A DNA stretch of 64,000 nt from Pseudomonas syringae CC1557 (GTDB lineage Bacteria > Pseudomonadota > Gammaproteobacteria > Pseudomonadales > Pseudomonadaceae): NCBI RefSeq assembly GCF_000452705.1, contig NZ_CP007014.1:4031501-4095500 (forward strand), given 5' to 3'. Below are positions 27,825 through 36,577 of the stretch, in pieces; the first letter of the stretch is position 1; each line of letters starts with the position of its first letter. The position numbers and the translations under genes are program-made. The notes under the pieces are model-generated. The model had not been told where the DNA came from. It searched no databases and was given only the letters and a program-made list of their open reading frames with translations.

Positions 27825-29597
27825 ATGACCGTGACTGAACAGTTGAGCGCGCTGAGTTCCATTCTGGCTCGTGGTAACTTGCACAGCTTGTTTCAGCCTA
27901 TCGTCTCGCTGAACGAGCGCCGGATTCTGGGTTATGAGGCATTGACTCGCGGCCCCTCCAACAGCGCATTGCACTCCCCGCTCAATCTGTTTGCCATTGC
28001 GCGTCACGCCGGTCGCCTGAGTGAACTGGAATTAAGCTGCCGCGACAGCGCTTGCCGTCGTTTCAGCCAGCAGAAACTGCCTGGCAAACTGTTTCTCAAC
28101 GTCTCACCCGAATCGTTGCTCGAAACATCGCACCCGCCGGGTCGCACGCTTGAAATGCTGCGCCGCTATCAGATCGCGCCGAAGGATGTGGTGATCGAAC
28201 TGACCGAGCAAACACCGACCGACGACTTCGACCTGCTTTACAACGCACTGCACCACTATCGCGACATGGGCTTTTCGATTGCCCTCGACGATCTCGGGGC
28301 CGGCTATTCCAGCCTGCGTCTGTGGTCGGAGCTGCGCCCGGATTACGTGAAGATTGACCGGCACTTTATAGACGGCATTCATCAGGACGCCGTGAAACGC
28401 GAGTTCGTCGGTTCCATGCTGCAGATGGCCAAGGCTTCACGAGCGATCGTGATCGCCGAAGGCATCGAGCTGCCAGAGGAGCTGGCGACACTGAAGGACA
28501 TGGGTGTCGATCTGGTTCAGGGCTACCTGCTGGCCCGTCCGCAAGAACGTCCGCCCCGCGACACCCGCGCCATGTTGCCGAAGGTTGAAATTGCCAGCGC
28601 GTCCTTGAACGAGGAGGTGGCAGACCTTTCTGCCCTGCTCAACCCACAGCCTTCAGTGAGCCAGTCCACACCTACCGCGGAAGTCCTTGAGGCCTTTCGC
28701 AAACAGGCCAATCTGAATTCGCTGGCAGTGCTGGACGATGGCGCCAGGCCGTGCGGCATCGTCCATCGGCATTCACTGTCCGAGGCCTTGCTCAAGCCGT
28801 TCGGCACCGAGCTGTTTGCCCGCAAACCGATCAGCCGCCTGATGAGCGATGACTTTCTGGCCGTGGAGGTCAGCCAGTCGCTGCAACAAGTCAGCCGCCT
28901 GCTGACCAGCCGAGCCCGCCAGCGAATTGAAGAAGACTTCATCATTACCCTGAACGGCGCCTATCTGGGGCTGGGACGCGTGATCGATGTCCTGAAGCTG
29001 ATTACCGAGATGAAAATCCAGCAGGCGCGCTATGCCAACCCGCTGACCCTGCTGCCTGGCAACGTGCCGATCCAGCAGTGCCTGACCCGACTGTTACAAC
29101 AGGGCCGCGAGTCGATGATCTGCTACGTCGACATCGACAGCTTCAAGCCCTTCAACGACATCTATGGTTACGCTCGTGGCGACGAAGTATTGCTATGCCT
29201 CGCACAGTGCCTGAGCGACCGAATCGACCCGAGCCGAGACTTCGTCGGGCACATCGGCGGGGATGACTTTTTGATGGTGCTGGGTTTCGAAGACTGGGAG
29301 CGGCGCTTGAAAAACCTGCTGGATGACTTTCAGAACCAGTGCCGACGCTTTTATCGTGCCGAGCACCTTGAAGCTGGCTGCTTCATCGCCCTCAATCGTC
29401 AGGGGCAGCGCCAGGAGTTTCCATTGCTGTCATTGTCGATTGGCGTGGTGCATCTGCATGAAGAAAGCTGCACGCTGCTGGACGCCAGCCAGTTGGCCGA
29501 CCTGGCATCGCAAGCCAAACACTTCGCCAAGGACATCGCAGGCTCAAGCACCCACGTGATCGACTCGACGCGCCTGGATTTATTGATGGAAGCGTGA
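27825..29597 (+). CDS. EAL-CBS-GGDEF domain protein (cyclic di-GMP metabolism)
   Basis: Soluble protein of 590 residues with an unusual order: EAL phosphodiesterase first (about 15-250), a CBS pair (about 275-390), and GGDEF last (about 415-585). EAL residues look complete: YEALTRG, ELTEQ, DDLGAGYSS, DYVKIDRHF, IAEGIE and QGYLLA. The cyclase site reads GGDDF with YVDIDSFKPFNDIYGY, so synthesis is also possible. CBS pairs often bind adenine nucleotides and may switch the two activities. It matches the PA3258-type protein found downstream of prc in P. aeruginosa. Start chosen by a weak GAG site and family length. Confidence 0.92.
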   Translation: MTVTEQLSALSSILARGNLHSLFQPIVSLNERRILGYEALTRGPSNSALHSPLNLFAIARHAGRLSELELSCRDSACRRFSQQKLPGKLFLNVSPESLLETSHPPGRTLEMLRRYQIAPKDVVIELTEQTPTDDFDLLYNALHHYRDMGFSIALDDLGAGYSSLRLWSELRPDYVKIDRHFIDGIHQDAVKREFVGSMLQMAKASRAIVIAEGIELPEELATLKDMGVDLVQGYLLARPQERPPRDTRAMLPKVEIASASLNEEVADLSALLNPQPSVSQSTPTAEVLEAFRKQANLNSLAVLDDGARPCGIVHRHSLSEALLKPFGTELFARKPISRLMSDDFLAVEVSQSLQQVSRLLTSRARQRIEEDFIITLNGAYLGLGRVIDVLKLITEMKIQQARYANPLTLLPGNVPIQQCLTRLLQQGRESMICYVDIDSFKPFNDIYGYARGDEVLLCLAQCLSDRIDPSRDFVGHIGGDDFLMVLGFEDWERRLKNLLDDFQNQCRRFYRAEHLEAGCFIALNRQGQRQEFPLLSLSIGVVHLHEESCTLLDASQLADLASQAKHFAKDIAGSSTHVIDSTRLDLLMEA

Positions 29598-29662
29598 GGG
29601 CAGGCACATTGATTAACCCCAAGGCTCCGCGCTCAGGGTTACACATAAGTCCAACTGACTCG

Positions 29663-30064
29663 CGCACAGTGCGTTGTGCATGCATAGATGTCATACCTCG
29701 CCCGTAGCCACTGCCTATAAAAGCGCTTTTTTTATCGCGATGGCACTGACGACGCAGAGTGCGACGTTAGTGACGGCTGAGTCCTGGCGCTGATCCGGGG
29801 GTAGCCTGGCAGGACGCCAGGCTAGCCGCACCGGGCCATGGATGGCCCGTTGCGGCGACCCCCGGATCAGTGTCAGGGCGAAGGAACCCGACGAAGTCGG
29901 GCCGGAAACAGGAGCAAGGGGTTTTGGTTACTTTGGCCCCATCAAAGTAACTCGCCGAGGGGCGAAAAGGGGGCTTGAGTCGAGCCTGAATCTCTCTGAT
30001 ACATGGCTGCAGTGTGACGCAGAGCGTCACGAAATGCATTACCACGCGGAGCGTGGGAACGAGA
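29663..30064. repeat. REP-bounded composite repeat, copy B (~400 bp, degenerate left end)
   Basis: Shares with copy A the core palindrome (29783-29878; arms CTGATCCGGGGGT and ACCCCCGGATCAG), the GTTACTTTGGCCCCATCAAA block and the right-hand double hairpin ending GGAGCGTGGGAACGAG. Its left terminus has lost most of the GTGACGC stem. The frame read through other copies is disrupted here. It fills most of the 635-base gap between the EAL gene and the next gene; the remainder shows nothing else. Confidence 0.8.
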
Positions 30065-30232
30065 ACCAGCGTAGTCCCAAGCCCGTTTTCAGTGCTCATC
30101 CAGAATTGCGCATAACGATGAGTAAGGCGCATGGGCACGGGAGCCAGCGCAGTTTTAGCTCAGTTTTTCGAGTATCCCAAGGGGTTAGTTTGGCGTTGAA
30201 CGCTGCGCGTGCGAACAACGGCTATTCGTGGA

Positions 30233-30604
30233 CTACTGCACCTCCGCTTCCGGGTAGCTGTGCTCGAACACCCGAACCACTTCCGAGGCATGCCAGGACG
30301 CGGCTGCGACGCCGTCGGACGGGCCGGAGAAGCGTCCCAACCGCTCGGCGCATTCGAAAAAACCCGGGCGCGGCAGGCGGCTTGCGCCTTGGCTGATCAC
30401 CAGTGAACTGCGTAATGGCTGCTCGGCACGAGCATCCAGGGCGGCAAGGTGCTCAAGGGCCGCGGTCAATGTCTGCATGGCAGGGCTGGGAAACTGCAAA
30501 CGCTCAAGCAATGCCCGGTAGGTCAGCAGATGGCGCTGGCGCCGAGCCGCATCAAGCTCACTCAAGAGCCCGTCCCAGTGCTGACGACTGATGCGCACGC
30601 TCAT
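30233..30604 (-). CDS. Hypothetical protein, partner of the upstream HTH gene
   Basis: Protein of 123 residues (MSVRISRQHWDGLLSELDAA...) rich in Arg, Leu and Ala, mostly helical, with no recognisable catalytic motif, signal peptide or membrane segment. Its ATG overlaps the stop of the HTH gene as ATGA, so the two are translated together. The pair corresponds in position to PA3259-PA3260 of P. aeruginosa. It could be a regulator partner or part of a toxin-antitoxin-like module, but the conserved position in Pseudomonas argues for a core role. Confidence 0.75.
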   Translation of the reverse strand: MSVRISRQHWDGLLSELDAARRQRHLLTYRALLERLQFPSPAMQTLTAALEHLAALDARAEQPLRSSLVISQGASRLPRPGFFECAERLGRFSGPSDGVAAASWHASEVVRVFEHSYPEAEVQ

Positions 30605-30954
30605 GACTCTACCCGCCAGCCCGGCACTCCGAGTTCCCATGCAAGGCTGCGCTTGATTGCCGAGTCGGGTTGGCGAGTGCCGTTTTCGATCAACTCCAGA
30701 TAGGACGGGCTGATGCCGACCGTCCGCGCCAGAGTGGCCAGTTCGATCCCCTTCGCCTCACGCAACGCGCCCAGTTGATCAAAACCGGGAAGCTCACTTG
30801 ATGCTGTCTCGGAACCAGAGGTGGAAGTAGGCGCCGCCGCATGCGAGCGCGACCTGGTGGCCAGGCCGGCAGCCTTGAGAAGCGCTTGATACTGATCCCA
30901 CGGCAGCACCGCATATTGCGGCTCGCCCTCATGAGATATGACTTGAAGATCCAT
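30601..30954 (-). CDS. XRE-type helix-turn-helix protein with antitoxin-like N-terminus
   Basis: DNA-binding protein of 117 residues. The first 35 residues (MDLQVISHEGEPQYAVLPWD) resemble the Phd/RelB-type N-terminus of antitoxins. A Ser/Ala linker follows, then an XRE helix-turn-helix at about residues 60-110 with LATLARTVGISPSYLELIEN. The start at 30954 follows AAGGGGGG; a longer frame to 31113 is rejected. It is coupled to the downstream hypothetical gene by a four-base overlap. It probably regulates its own operon. Confidence 0.85.
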   Translation of the reverse strand: MDLQVISHEGEPQYAVLPWDQYQALLKAAGLATRSRSHAAAPTSTSGSETASSELPGFDQLGALREAKGIELATLARTVGISPSYLELIENGTRQPDSAIKRSLAWELGVPGWRVES

Positions 30955-31054
30955 ACACCCCCCTTGTACGACAAGACTGCATACCGAACAGACTGACGGC
31001 AGATGCTGGCATCTTAACAGTGGAACGCGGCGCCTTGTGTTCAATCCGTGAGAC

Positions 31055-31507
31055 TCAGACCTTGCGCTGTTCATTCTCCAGAAGCGCCTGGGTCTTCGGC
31101 AGTTGCTCGACAACGATCAATTTCTCCGGCGACTGTTCGGCGCGCCATGCGCGAAAGGCATCCAGCTCGCCACTCAGGTGCTTCGTCACCCAGGCGAGTA
31201 CGGCGATGTCGTCCAGCATGCCCAGCCCTGGAATCCAGTCAGGGATCGCGTCCAGAGGGCTGAGGAAGTACATCAGGCCTGCAACGATGGACAGAATCGC
31301 CTTGGGGCTGATACTCCGGTATTCGCCACGCCAGTAAGCCAGGCACAGCGCCTGCAACAAACGCAGATCGTCCTTGAGCTTACCCAAACGGCTGCCCTCG
31401 CTATTGCCCTTGCGCGCGACGGCGAACAAAAGTGCCGGCAACCGGCCCGCGGCCAACAGGCGGCGCGCGCCGGGCAAATAACGGATCAAATTCCAAGGTG
31501 CTTTCAT
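31055..31507 (-). CDS. YkvA-family (DUF1232) membrane-associated protein
   Basis: Protein of 150 residues with a central DUF1232 segment: hydrophobic ISPKAILSIVAGLMYFLSP followed by the characteristic LDAIPDWIPGLGMLDD and VLAWVTKHL. DUF1232 proteins are small, probably membrane-associated, and without assigned biochemical function. The start MKAPWNLIRYLPG at 31507 follows a GGGG site; an extension to 31612 is unlikely. It lies between the FKBP gene and the HTH pair, all on the minus strand but with gaps. Confidence 0.87.
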   Translation of the reverse strand: MKAPWNLIRYLPGARRLLAAGRLPALLFAVARKGNSEGSRLGKLKDDLRLLQALCLAYWRGEYRSISPKAILSIVAGLMYFLSPLDAIPDWIPGLGMLDDIAVLAWVTKHLSGELDAFRAWRAEQSPEKLIVVEQLPKTQALLENEQRKV

Positions 31508-31830
31508 GTTTAACCCCGTCCAGAAAAATTTCATTGAGCGACAGCAGGTCTTTCCAGATGACATCACAATGTTATCCACAATTGTTGTGGATAACCTTGT
31601 GAACAGCGGCACTTTAAAAGTCCGAAACCCCTGATTTCACGGGCTCAAACTTAAATCGGGCGTTTTTTACTCACAAAAAAATACCTTAAAAAACGTTGAC
31701 TTGGCACCTGCAATAAAGCAAGCGCCCTAATCCTGACGGACTGTCGGACAACTTTTTTCGCCTGTATTCATAATAGTGGCGTAATACTGGGACTGCCCGG
31801 ACGGGCAAGCGTTCGGGAAATAAGCCGGAC

Positions 31831-31863
31831 AAAAAAACGCCCTGTCGAGACAGGGCGTTTTTC
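31831..31863 (-). terminator. Bidirectional-looking terminator after the FKBP gene
   Basis: Perfect stem ACGCCCTGTC / GACAGGGCGT is followed on the minus strand by seven T and on the plus strand by TTTTT. It lies 17 bases beyond the FKBP stop. Confidence 0.9.
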
Positions 31864-31879
31864 GTAGCCAGGTGTTGCG

Positions 31880-32647
31880 TTACTTCTTGGCCGGGGCCGA
31901 AGCCGCTGGAGCCGACTCTTCTTCGTCAGCATCAGGCGCTGGCGCAGCCGCCGGGTCCTTGATGCCAAGCAGTTCCAGATCGAAAACCAGGACCGAGTTG
32001 GCCGGGATAGCCGGGCTCGGGCTCTGCGCGCCGTATGCCAGATCACTAGGGATGAAGAGTTTGATCTTCTCGCCTACGTGCATCAGTTGCAGACCTTCAA
32101 CCCAACCCGGAATCACACCGCTAACCGGCAGATCGATCGGGCTACCGCGTTCAACAGAGCTGTCGAAGACCTTGCCGTCGATCAGCTTGCCTTCGTAGTG
32201 AACGGTCACGACATCAGTCGGCTTTGGCTGAGCGCCGTCAGCTTTCTTGATGATCTGATACTGCAGACCGGAAGCGGTGGTGACCACGCCATCCTTCTTG
32301 CCGTTCTCTTCGAGGAATTTCTTGCCGGCTGCCGAAGCTTCTTCGCTCATCTTCGCCAGACGCTCTTCAGAACGCTTCTGCAACGCGGAGAAGGCTTCAA
32401 CCAGCTCTTCGTCCTTGAGTTTCTGATCTTTCTTGCCGACAGCGTCTTCGATGCCCAAGGCTACGGCCTTGGAATCCAGATCATCCATACCTTCCTGAGC
32501 CAGGCTTTTGCCCATGTTCAGACCGATGCCATAAGACGCTTTTTGTGCCGGAGTTTTCAGCTCTACGGTGCTGGCTTGTTTATCACAACCTGCGAGTACC
32601 AGACCGACCAGGGCAATCGCCGCTGCCAACCGATGCTGCTGTTTCAT
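31880..32647 (-). CDS. FKBP-type peptidyl-prolyl cis-trans isomerase lipoprotein
   Basis: Protein-folding isomerase of 255 residues. An N-terminal lipoprotein signal with lipobox LVLAGC places it as an anchored envelope protein. A helical FkpA-like dimerisation domain covers about residues 30-130. The FKBP domain covers 140-230, with VTVHYEGKLIDGKVFDSS, VIPGWVEGL and LAYGAQ, all characteristic pocket motifs. An Ala/Pro/Glu-rich low-complexity tail ends APAKK. The start at 32647 follows AAGGAATTAGC; the longer frame to 32731 is rejected because it would bury the signal peptide. Confidence 0.94.
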   Translation of the reverse strand: MKQQHRLAAAIALVGLVLAGCDKQASTVELKTPAQKASYGIGLNMGKSLAQEGMDDLDSKAVALGIEDAVGKKDQKLKDEELVEAFSALQKRSEERLAKMSEEASAAGKKFLEENGKKDGVVTTASGLQYQIIKKADGAQPKPTDVVTVHYEGKLIDGKVFDSSVERGSPIDLPVSGVIPGWVEGLQLMHVGEKIKLFIPSDLAYGAQSPSPAIPANSVLVFDLELLGIKDPAAAPAPDADEEESAPAASAPAKK

Positions 32648-32852
32648 GCTAATTCCTTGTTCATGCGCCAAAAGGGCAAACGAGTAAAGCCGCGAGCTTA
32701 TCAGGCCGCCGCGATCAATGGCTACCGGCATGAGAGAGTGAAAAAGGCGATAAGTTCAGGTATCCAAAGGTTTTCCAGGCTCGACACTGCATTGTTCAGT
32801 TGCAGTTCAGTTTGTGACTCACTTGTGCGAAGCGCAATTCTGGTAAGCAGGT

Positions 32853-34268
32853 TCAGGACACAGGGCTGATCAACCCTGCATCAGGCCAGTTCTCACTTGT
32901 CTGTAACACGCGGAGGTGACCGGCTCGGGCGACCCTGCTGATGAAATCGCTGGTACTGATCCTCCCGTCTGCCAATTGTGCCTGGATGGACCTGACGCCT
33001 GAGTAAACACGCGACACGCCTTGCAGCAACTGAATTTCCTGAGCGGACTGGCTGGGTGTGTACCCGAGCAACGCACCATCGGCTGCCGAGAAATAAATCG
33101 CCGACATCTCGAAACCATAGCGAATCGGCATCCCGCTGGGCCGTTTTGCAGGCTTGTGTCGATACGTGAACATCCTGTGCAGGTCGTCCGGCTCGAAGAA
33201 TGGGCGCTGCACGTTACGCTCGCCTTGCGCAGCCAGGTTGGCGGATGAAAAATACATACCGTCGATGCGGTAACCGTCAGGCAAAGGCGGACGGTAATAG
33301 GCGTCTGGATGAAAGACCGAGCACGGCGCGTATACCGGATAGCCATCTTCCAGCATCGGCTCGGCGATCCGATAGGTTCGCGCGACTGGATTGAACAGCA
33401 GAAAACCAATGATCTGCGAATGAATGCCTGTACCGATACGCCGGTGTACATGGCGCGCTGCGTCATCGGCACGGGTGAATTCCGCGCTGAGGCTCAGCGC
33501 CTTCGGCGGCCATACCGGCTTGCAGACCGCAGGAACAGTGACTTTCGGCGCCGCCGGAGCAACCTGCTCGGGAAACGGTCGCCAGTCAGCAGACACCTTA
33601 CCAGCCCTGCCCCACAAGCGACTGGGCACCACAACCTCCAGGTTCCCTGCAGCCGCCAGCAGGCGAACCAGGTCGCTGGGCATGAGCGTGAGGTTCTGCA
33701 ACGCTTTGTGAACCTGACTAAGCGTGCAGACATGCGGTGAGCCGGGCGGACCGGAAACGCGACTGAACAGCCTTTTCTCGGCCGCAGAACTGGACACGGT
33801 GTATTTGATCAATGAGCTGTCAGGCCCGGAAAGATAGCTCGCCGGGCAGATCTCCTTATCATCGATCACCGCATAGATATCGCCTGCCGAGAAACTGTTC
33901 GGATAAATCACCCTTTCACTTTCAGTCCACTCGCTCAGTCCGGCCTCAAGTGAAGGGTGAGAGTGGTAGACCGCATAGTCGTCATATCCCTGCGGGTAGA
34001 TCACGTAGCCCTCTTGATCGTTGCGCGGAAACACTTCGTTGGGGTCGAAGCTGAACTGGCTACCCCCCATCGGCTCGGTCGCGACGTACTTGCCGTCCTT
34101 GCGAATCAGTATGAAGCCTCCGTACTCGCGATCACGCCGATTGCCGATTCGTTCATGAACGTAACGTGCCGCATCGTCGGGACGATCGAACGGTGCGCTG
34201 AGCGCTGGCATGTCGGGCGTGGAGTCATAATCAGCAGAGCGTTTGCTGCGTATTTTCCTGGTGTACAT
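32853..34268 (-). CDS. Tandem DUF4329-like protein with one JAMM-like site
   Basis: Protein of 471 residues without signal peptide, built of two similar halves. Each starts with a (R)ADDAARxVHxRIG-type helix (about residues 28-42 and 274-288) and a GGFIL/IGFLL strand. The first half has Glu65, His102-x-His104 (AVYHSHPS) and Ser127-x-x-Asp130 (FSAGD), the ligand order of JAMM/MPN metalloproteases, with a longer HxH-to-Ser spacing than the classic motif. The second half has lost both histidines (GMYFSS) but keeps a DD. DUF4329 domains also occur at the ends of Rhs-type toxins. Start chosen for AAGGAG six bases upstream. The function is unknown; no hrp-box-like promoter was seen. Confidence 0.75.
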   Translation of the reverse strand: MYTRKIRSKRSADYDSTPDMPALSAPFDRPDDAARYVHERIGNRRDREYGGFILIRKDGKYVATEPMGGSQFSFDPNEVFPRNDQEGYVIYPQGYDDYAVYHSHPSLEAGLSEWTESERVIYPNSFSAGDIYAVIDDKEICPASYLSGPDSSLIKYTVSSSAAEKRLFSRVSGPPGSPHVCTLSQVHKALQNLTLMPSDLVRLLAAAGNLEVVVPSRLWGRAGKVSADWRPFPEQVAPAAPKVTVPAVCKPVWPPKALSLSAEFTRADDAARHVHRRIGTGIHSQIIGFLLFNPVARTYRIAEPMLEDGYPVYAPCSVFHPDAYYRPPLPDGYRIDGMYFSSANLAAQGERNVQRPFFEPDDLHRMFTYRHKPAKRPSGMPIRYGFEMSAIYFSAADGALLGYTPSQSAQEIQLLQGVSRVYSGVRSIQAQLADGRISTSDFISRVARAGHLRVLQTSENWPDAGLISPVS

Positions 34269-34512
34269 CTCTGGCTCCTTGAACACCTGATTGATTGAGT
34301 CAGGAGCTTAAGGAAGTCTGACGCGCTGACTGACATAGGTAGATATGACAATCACAGGACGAACGAGCCTCTATCAACATGAAATTAAAGATAATTTTTC
34401 ACGTTTCCAGGATGTGATTCGATTCCCGGCGTGGGCAAATCTGCCCAGACCCTGCATCGATTATCGCGACTGGCGATCAGGGCCACACGGATCGTCGCGC
34501 TCAGGAACGCTT

Positions 34513-35028
34513 ATGCAATCTCACAATCGTTTTGGCTTGAGAATCCCGGCTGCACGTCAGCTTGCGGGTTGTGCCGCGATCGCAGCAGCGTTCATGCTGC
34601 CGGTCAGCAGCGCCTATGCTGCCAAGCCGCCGGTCGTTGTAACAGAGGGCATCAAGGCATTCAGGCTGTGCACGGGCCCGGACAATCTGTCACACGTTAT
34701 AGAGGGATCGGTTGACCAGAAAGCAATGACTGCTGTCAGCACCTTGCACTTCGAGGAAACACCGGCCCACTCCAAGTATGACTGGCATGCCGCGCCGGAA
34801 GATCAATACGTGATCACCCTCTCGGGTACTCTGGAGTTTTCCACCACCGGTGGCGAGAACTTCGTGTTGCATCCCGGAGAAGTATTACTGGCGCAGGACA
34901 CCACCGGCCCAGGCCACCGTTGGAGGCTGATTGATAATCAACCGTGGCGGCGTGCATACATCCTCACCAAGCCTGGGGATATGAGCGCTTTTGTGCCGAA
35001 AACCGGGGCGGCTGCCAAAGGCTGCTGA
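34513..35028 (+). CDS. Exported cupin-domain protein
   Basis: Protein of 171 residues. A signal peptide (about residues 1-36, ending VSSAYA-AK, with hydrophobic LAGCAAIAAAFMLPV) is followed by a single cupin barrel with VITLSGTLEFSTTGGE and LHPGEVLLAQDTTGPGH. The canonical metal histidines are only partly kept (YDWHAAP and GPGHRW). AGGA lies upstream of the ATG. It is isolated and divergent from the DUF4329-like gene. It is probably a periplasmic binding or sensory protein rather than a proven enzyme. Confidence 0.8.
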   Translation: MQSHNRFGLRIPAARQLAGCAAIAAAFMLPVSSAYAAKPPVVVTEGIKAFRLCTGPDNLSHVIEGSVDQKAMTAVSTLHFEETPAHSKYDWHAAPEDQYVITLSGTLEFSTTGGENFVLHPGEVLLAQDTTGPGHRWRLIDNQPWRRAYILTKPGDMSAFVPKTGAAAKGC

Positions 35029-35108
35029 TGCACTGACGCAGTCTGAAAGGGCCTTTGGTTCAGGCCGGCATCAGCTTGATACTGACGCCTGGCCTCACGA
35101 TAGACAGC

Positions 35109-35498
35109 TCAGGCGCCCGCCTGGATCAGCTCGGAAATTTCGATCAGGTTCAGATCAGGATCACGTATATACACCGAGCGGATCGGCCCCGTCGCCCCCG
35201 TGCGATCCACCGGACCTTCGACGATGGGCCACTCCTGCTCATGCAAGTGCGCGATCACCTGCTCCAGTGGCACACTGGCAATGAAACACAAATCCAGCGC
35301 CCCCGGCACAGGCAAGTGGGCTTTGGGCTCAAACTCTTTGCCACGCTCATGCACATTGATTTTCTGATTGCCGAAGCGGAACGCAAGACGCCCCTGACGA
35401 AAACGCTCAGGGGTCATGCCCATGATACGTACGTAGAAATCCTTGCAGGCGTCAGTGTCGGCAGTGGTCAACACCAGATGGTCCAGATGATCAATCAC
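35109..35498 (-). CDS. VOC family protein (glyoxalase/dioxygenase fold)
   Basis: Small metalloprotein of 129 residues with two beta-alpha-beta-beta-beta modules. Candidate ligands are His7 in LDHLVLT, the His of INVHERG, and the terminal Glu in IRDPDLNLIEISE. It resembles GLOD5-type glyoxalase-domain proteins of unknown substrate. It is monocistronic with an upstream gap of 309 bases. Confidence 0.88.
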   Translation of the reverse strand: MIDHLDHLVLTTADTDACKDFYVRIMGMTPERFRQGRLAFRFGNQKINVHERGKEFEPKAHLPVPGALDLCFIASVPLEQVIAHLHEQEWPIVEGPVDRTGATGPIRSVYIRDPDLNLIEISELIQAGA

Positions 35499-35807
35499 GG
35501 GATCAGCTCCGTTTGAGATGGAATGACTGTTTACGGCACGTGTCAGGCTTTGGATCAGATAAATCCTTTACGAAGCTATCTAGTCAAGCACACGTGTTGA
35601 TACGGCATCACTCGCCAGCAGCCAGATAATATATATCTACCTATGAGCAAGCCACTTAGTTCCAGTTTGCCATCATCACTGAGCAATGCCTGTGAGCGCC
35701 GCCAGCCCATGTCGAGCGGGGCAATACATCAGCTGGCGTGGTATTCATATCAGGCAGCCCGGCATAAGCACGCTATAAAAGCCCCGCATAAAGCGAGGCT
35801 CATTTAA
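35499..35807. other. Intergenic region between the VOC and small exported protein genes
   Basis: About 309 bases without a credible gene. It holds the VOC promoter region and, at its right end, the terminator of the minus-strand exported protein gene. Nothing else stands out. Confidence 0.6.
35776..35800 (-). terminator. Rho-independent terminator of the small exported protein gene
   Basis: On the minus strand the stem AGCCTCGC / GCGGGGCT (one G-T pair) with a five-base loop is followed by TTTTAT, eight bases past the stop. Confidence 0.85.
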
Positions 35808-36203
35808 TCAATTGCTGCAGGCCAGCTGAAAACTCATCGACGAATCACCTGAAGCGCCGCTTTTTCCAACCATAAGACCCAATACATTGACCTTCTCTGT
35901 TGTAGCGGCTCCACCCAGTTTGGCGTGGCCGTAGAACAGACGTTCATGGTCGCTGGTATCGATGGAAGACACCGAGCAGAAGCCAGGCGGTTGTTTGAAC
36001 TGTCCTTCATTGAAGAGCACTTTGTAGGTCGCGAAATAATCTTTCTGGCTGAAGTAGATGACAGACTTGATCCAGGGCGAAGACTGAGCAACGATAGTGC
36101 CGTGCTGATCAATAGTTGCCGTATGCAGCACAGGCTGGGCCAAGGCACCCGCAGACAGAGCCATTGCGGTGGCCCCCAAAAACAGTTTAAAACGATTTTT
36201 CAT
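35808..36203 (-). CDS. Small exported protein of unknown function
   Basis: Protein of 131 residues with a clear signal peptide (MKNRFKLFLGATAMALSAG, cleaved near LA-QP). The mature ~108 residues contain two cysteines (GFCSVSSID and FQLACSN) that could form one disulfide in the periplasm, and a mostly beta pattern. No family is recognised. It has its own terminator and sits alone in an accessory region next to tRNA genes. Confidence 0.75.
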   Translation of the reverse strand: MKNRFKLFLGATAMALSAGALAQPVLHTATIDQHGTIVAQSSPWIKSVIYFSQKDYFATYKVLFNEGQFKQPPGFCSVSSIDTSDHERLFYGHAKLGGAATTEKVNVLGLMVGKSGASGDSSMSFQLACSN

Positions 36204-36514
36204 AATGTTCTCTTTATTTAAGAATGCAGTATTGACCGCTGTAAGATAGCGATCATTTCAAGTCAGGTAGTTGAGCATTTGTCCAGAGGTACGGACGTCT
36301 TGTCTCAATCAACAAAACAAGCTAATACCAGCATGAAATAGAAATCAAGGGACCAAACAGCTTAAACAGAGAGTGATTTTATAATTTCAATAAATACGGA
36401 AATAACTTACGCATATAGGAAATAAATCCTACATGATTTTAGATTACTTACGAATAGATGTACGAGACATGCAGCTCAGGGACAAGCAACCTGTTCGCAA
36501 ACGACAGAAAGCAG
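36204..36514. other. AT-rich intergenic region upstream of the small exported protein gene
   Basis: About 310 bases, markedly more AT-rich than the genome average (for example around 36340-36440), without a credible gene. It should contain the promoter of the minus-strand gene, but no clear -35/-10 pair could be fixed. Confidence 0.5.
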
Positions 36515-36537
36515 AAAGCCCGCACAAGGCGGGCTTT
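36515..36537 (-). terminator. Terminator downstream of tRNA-Asp
   Basis: Stem AAAGCCCGC / GCGGGCTTT with a five-base loop. The minus-strand copy ends CTTTCTGC, 40 bases beyond the tRNA 3' end. Confidence 0.85.
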
Positions 36538-36577
36538 CTGTTTGCTTCAAGGAGTTCAAGGGCCTTGAAGCTGAATA

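Noticed and set aside
34269..34512. hrp-box promoter for a type III effector upstream of the DUF4329-like gene
   Set aside because: No GGAACC and CCAC pair at 15-16 base spacing was found on the relevant strand.
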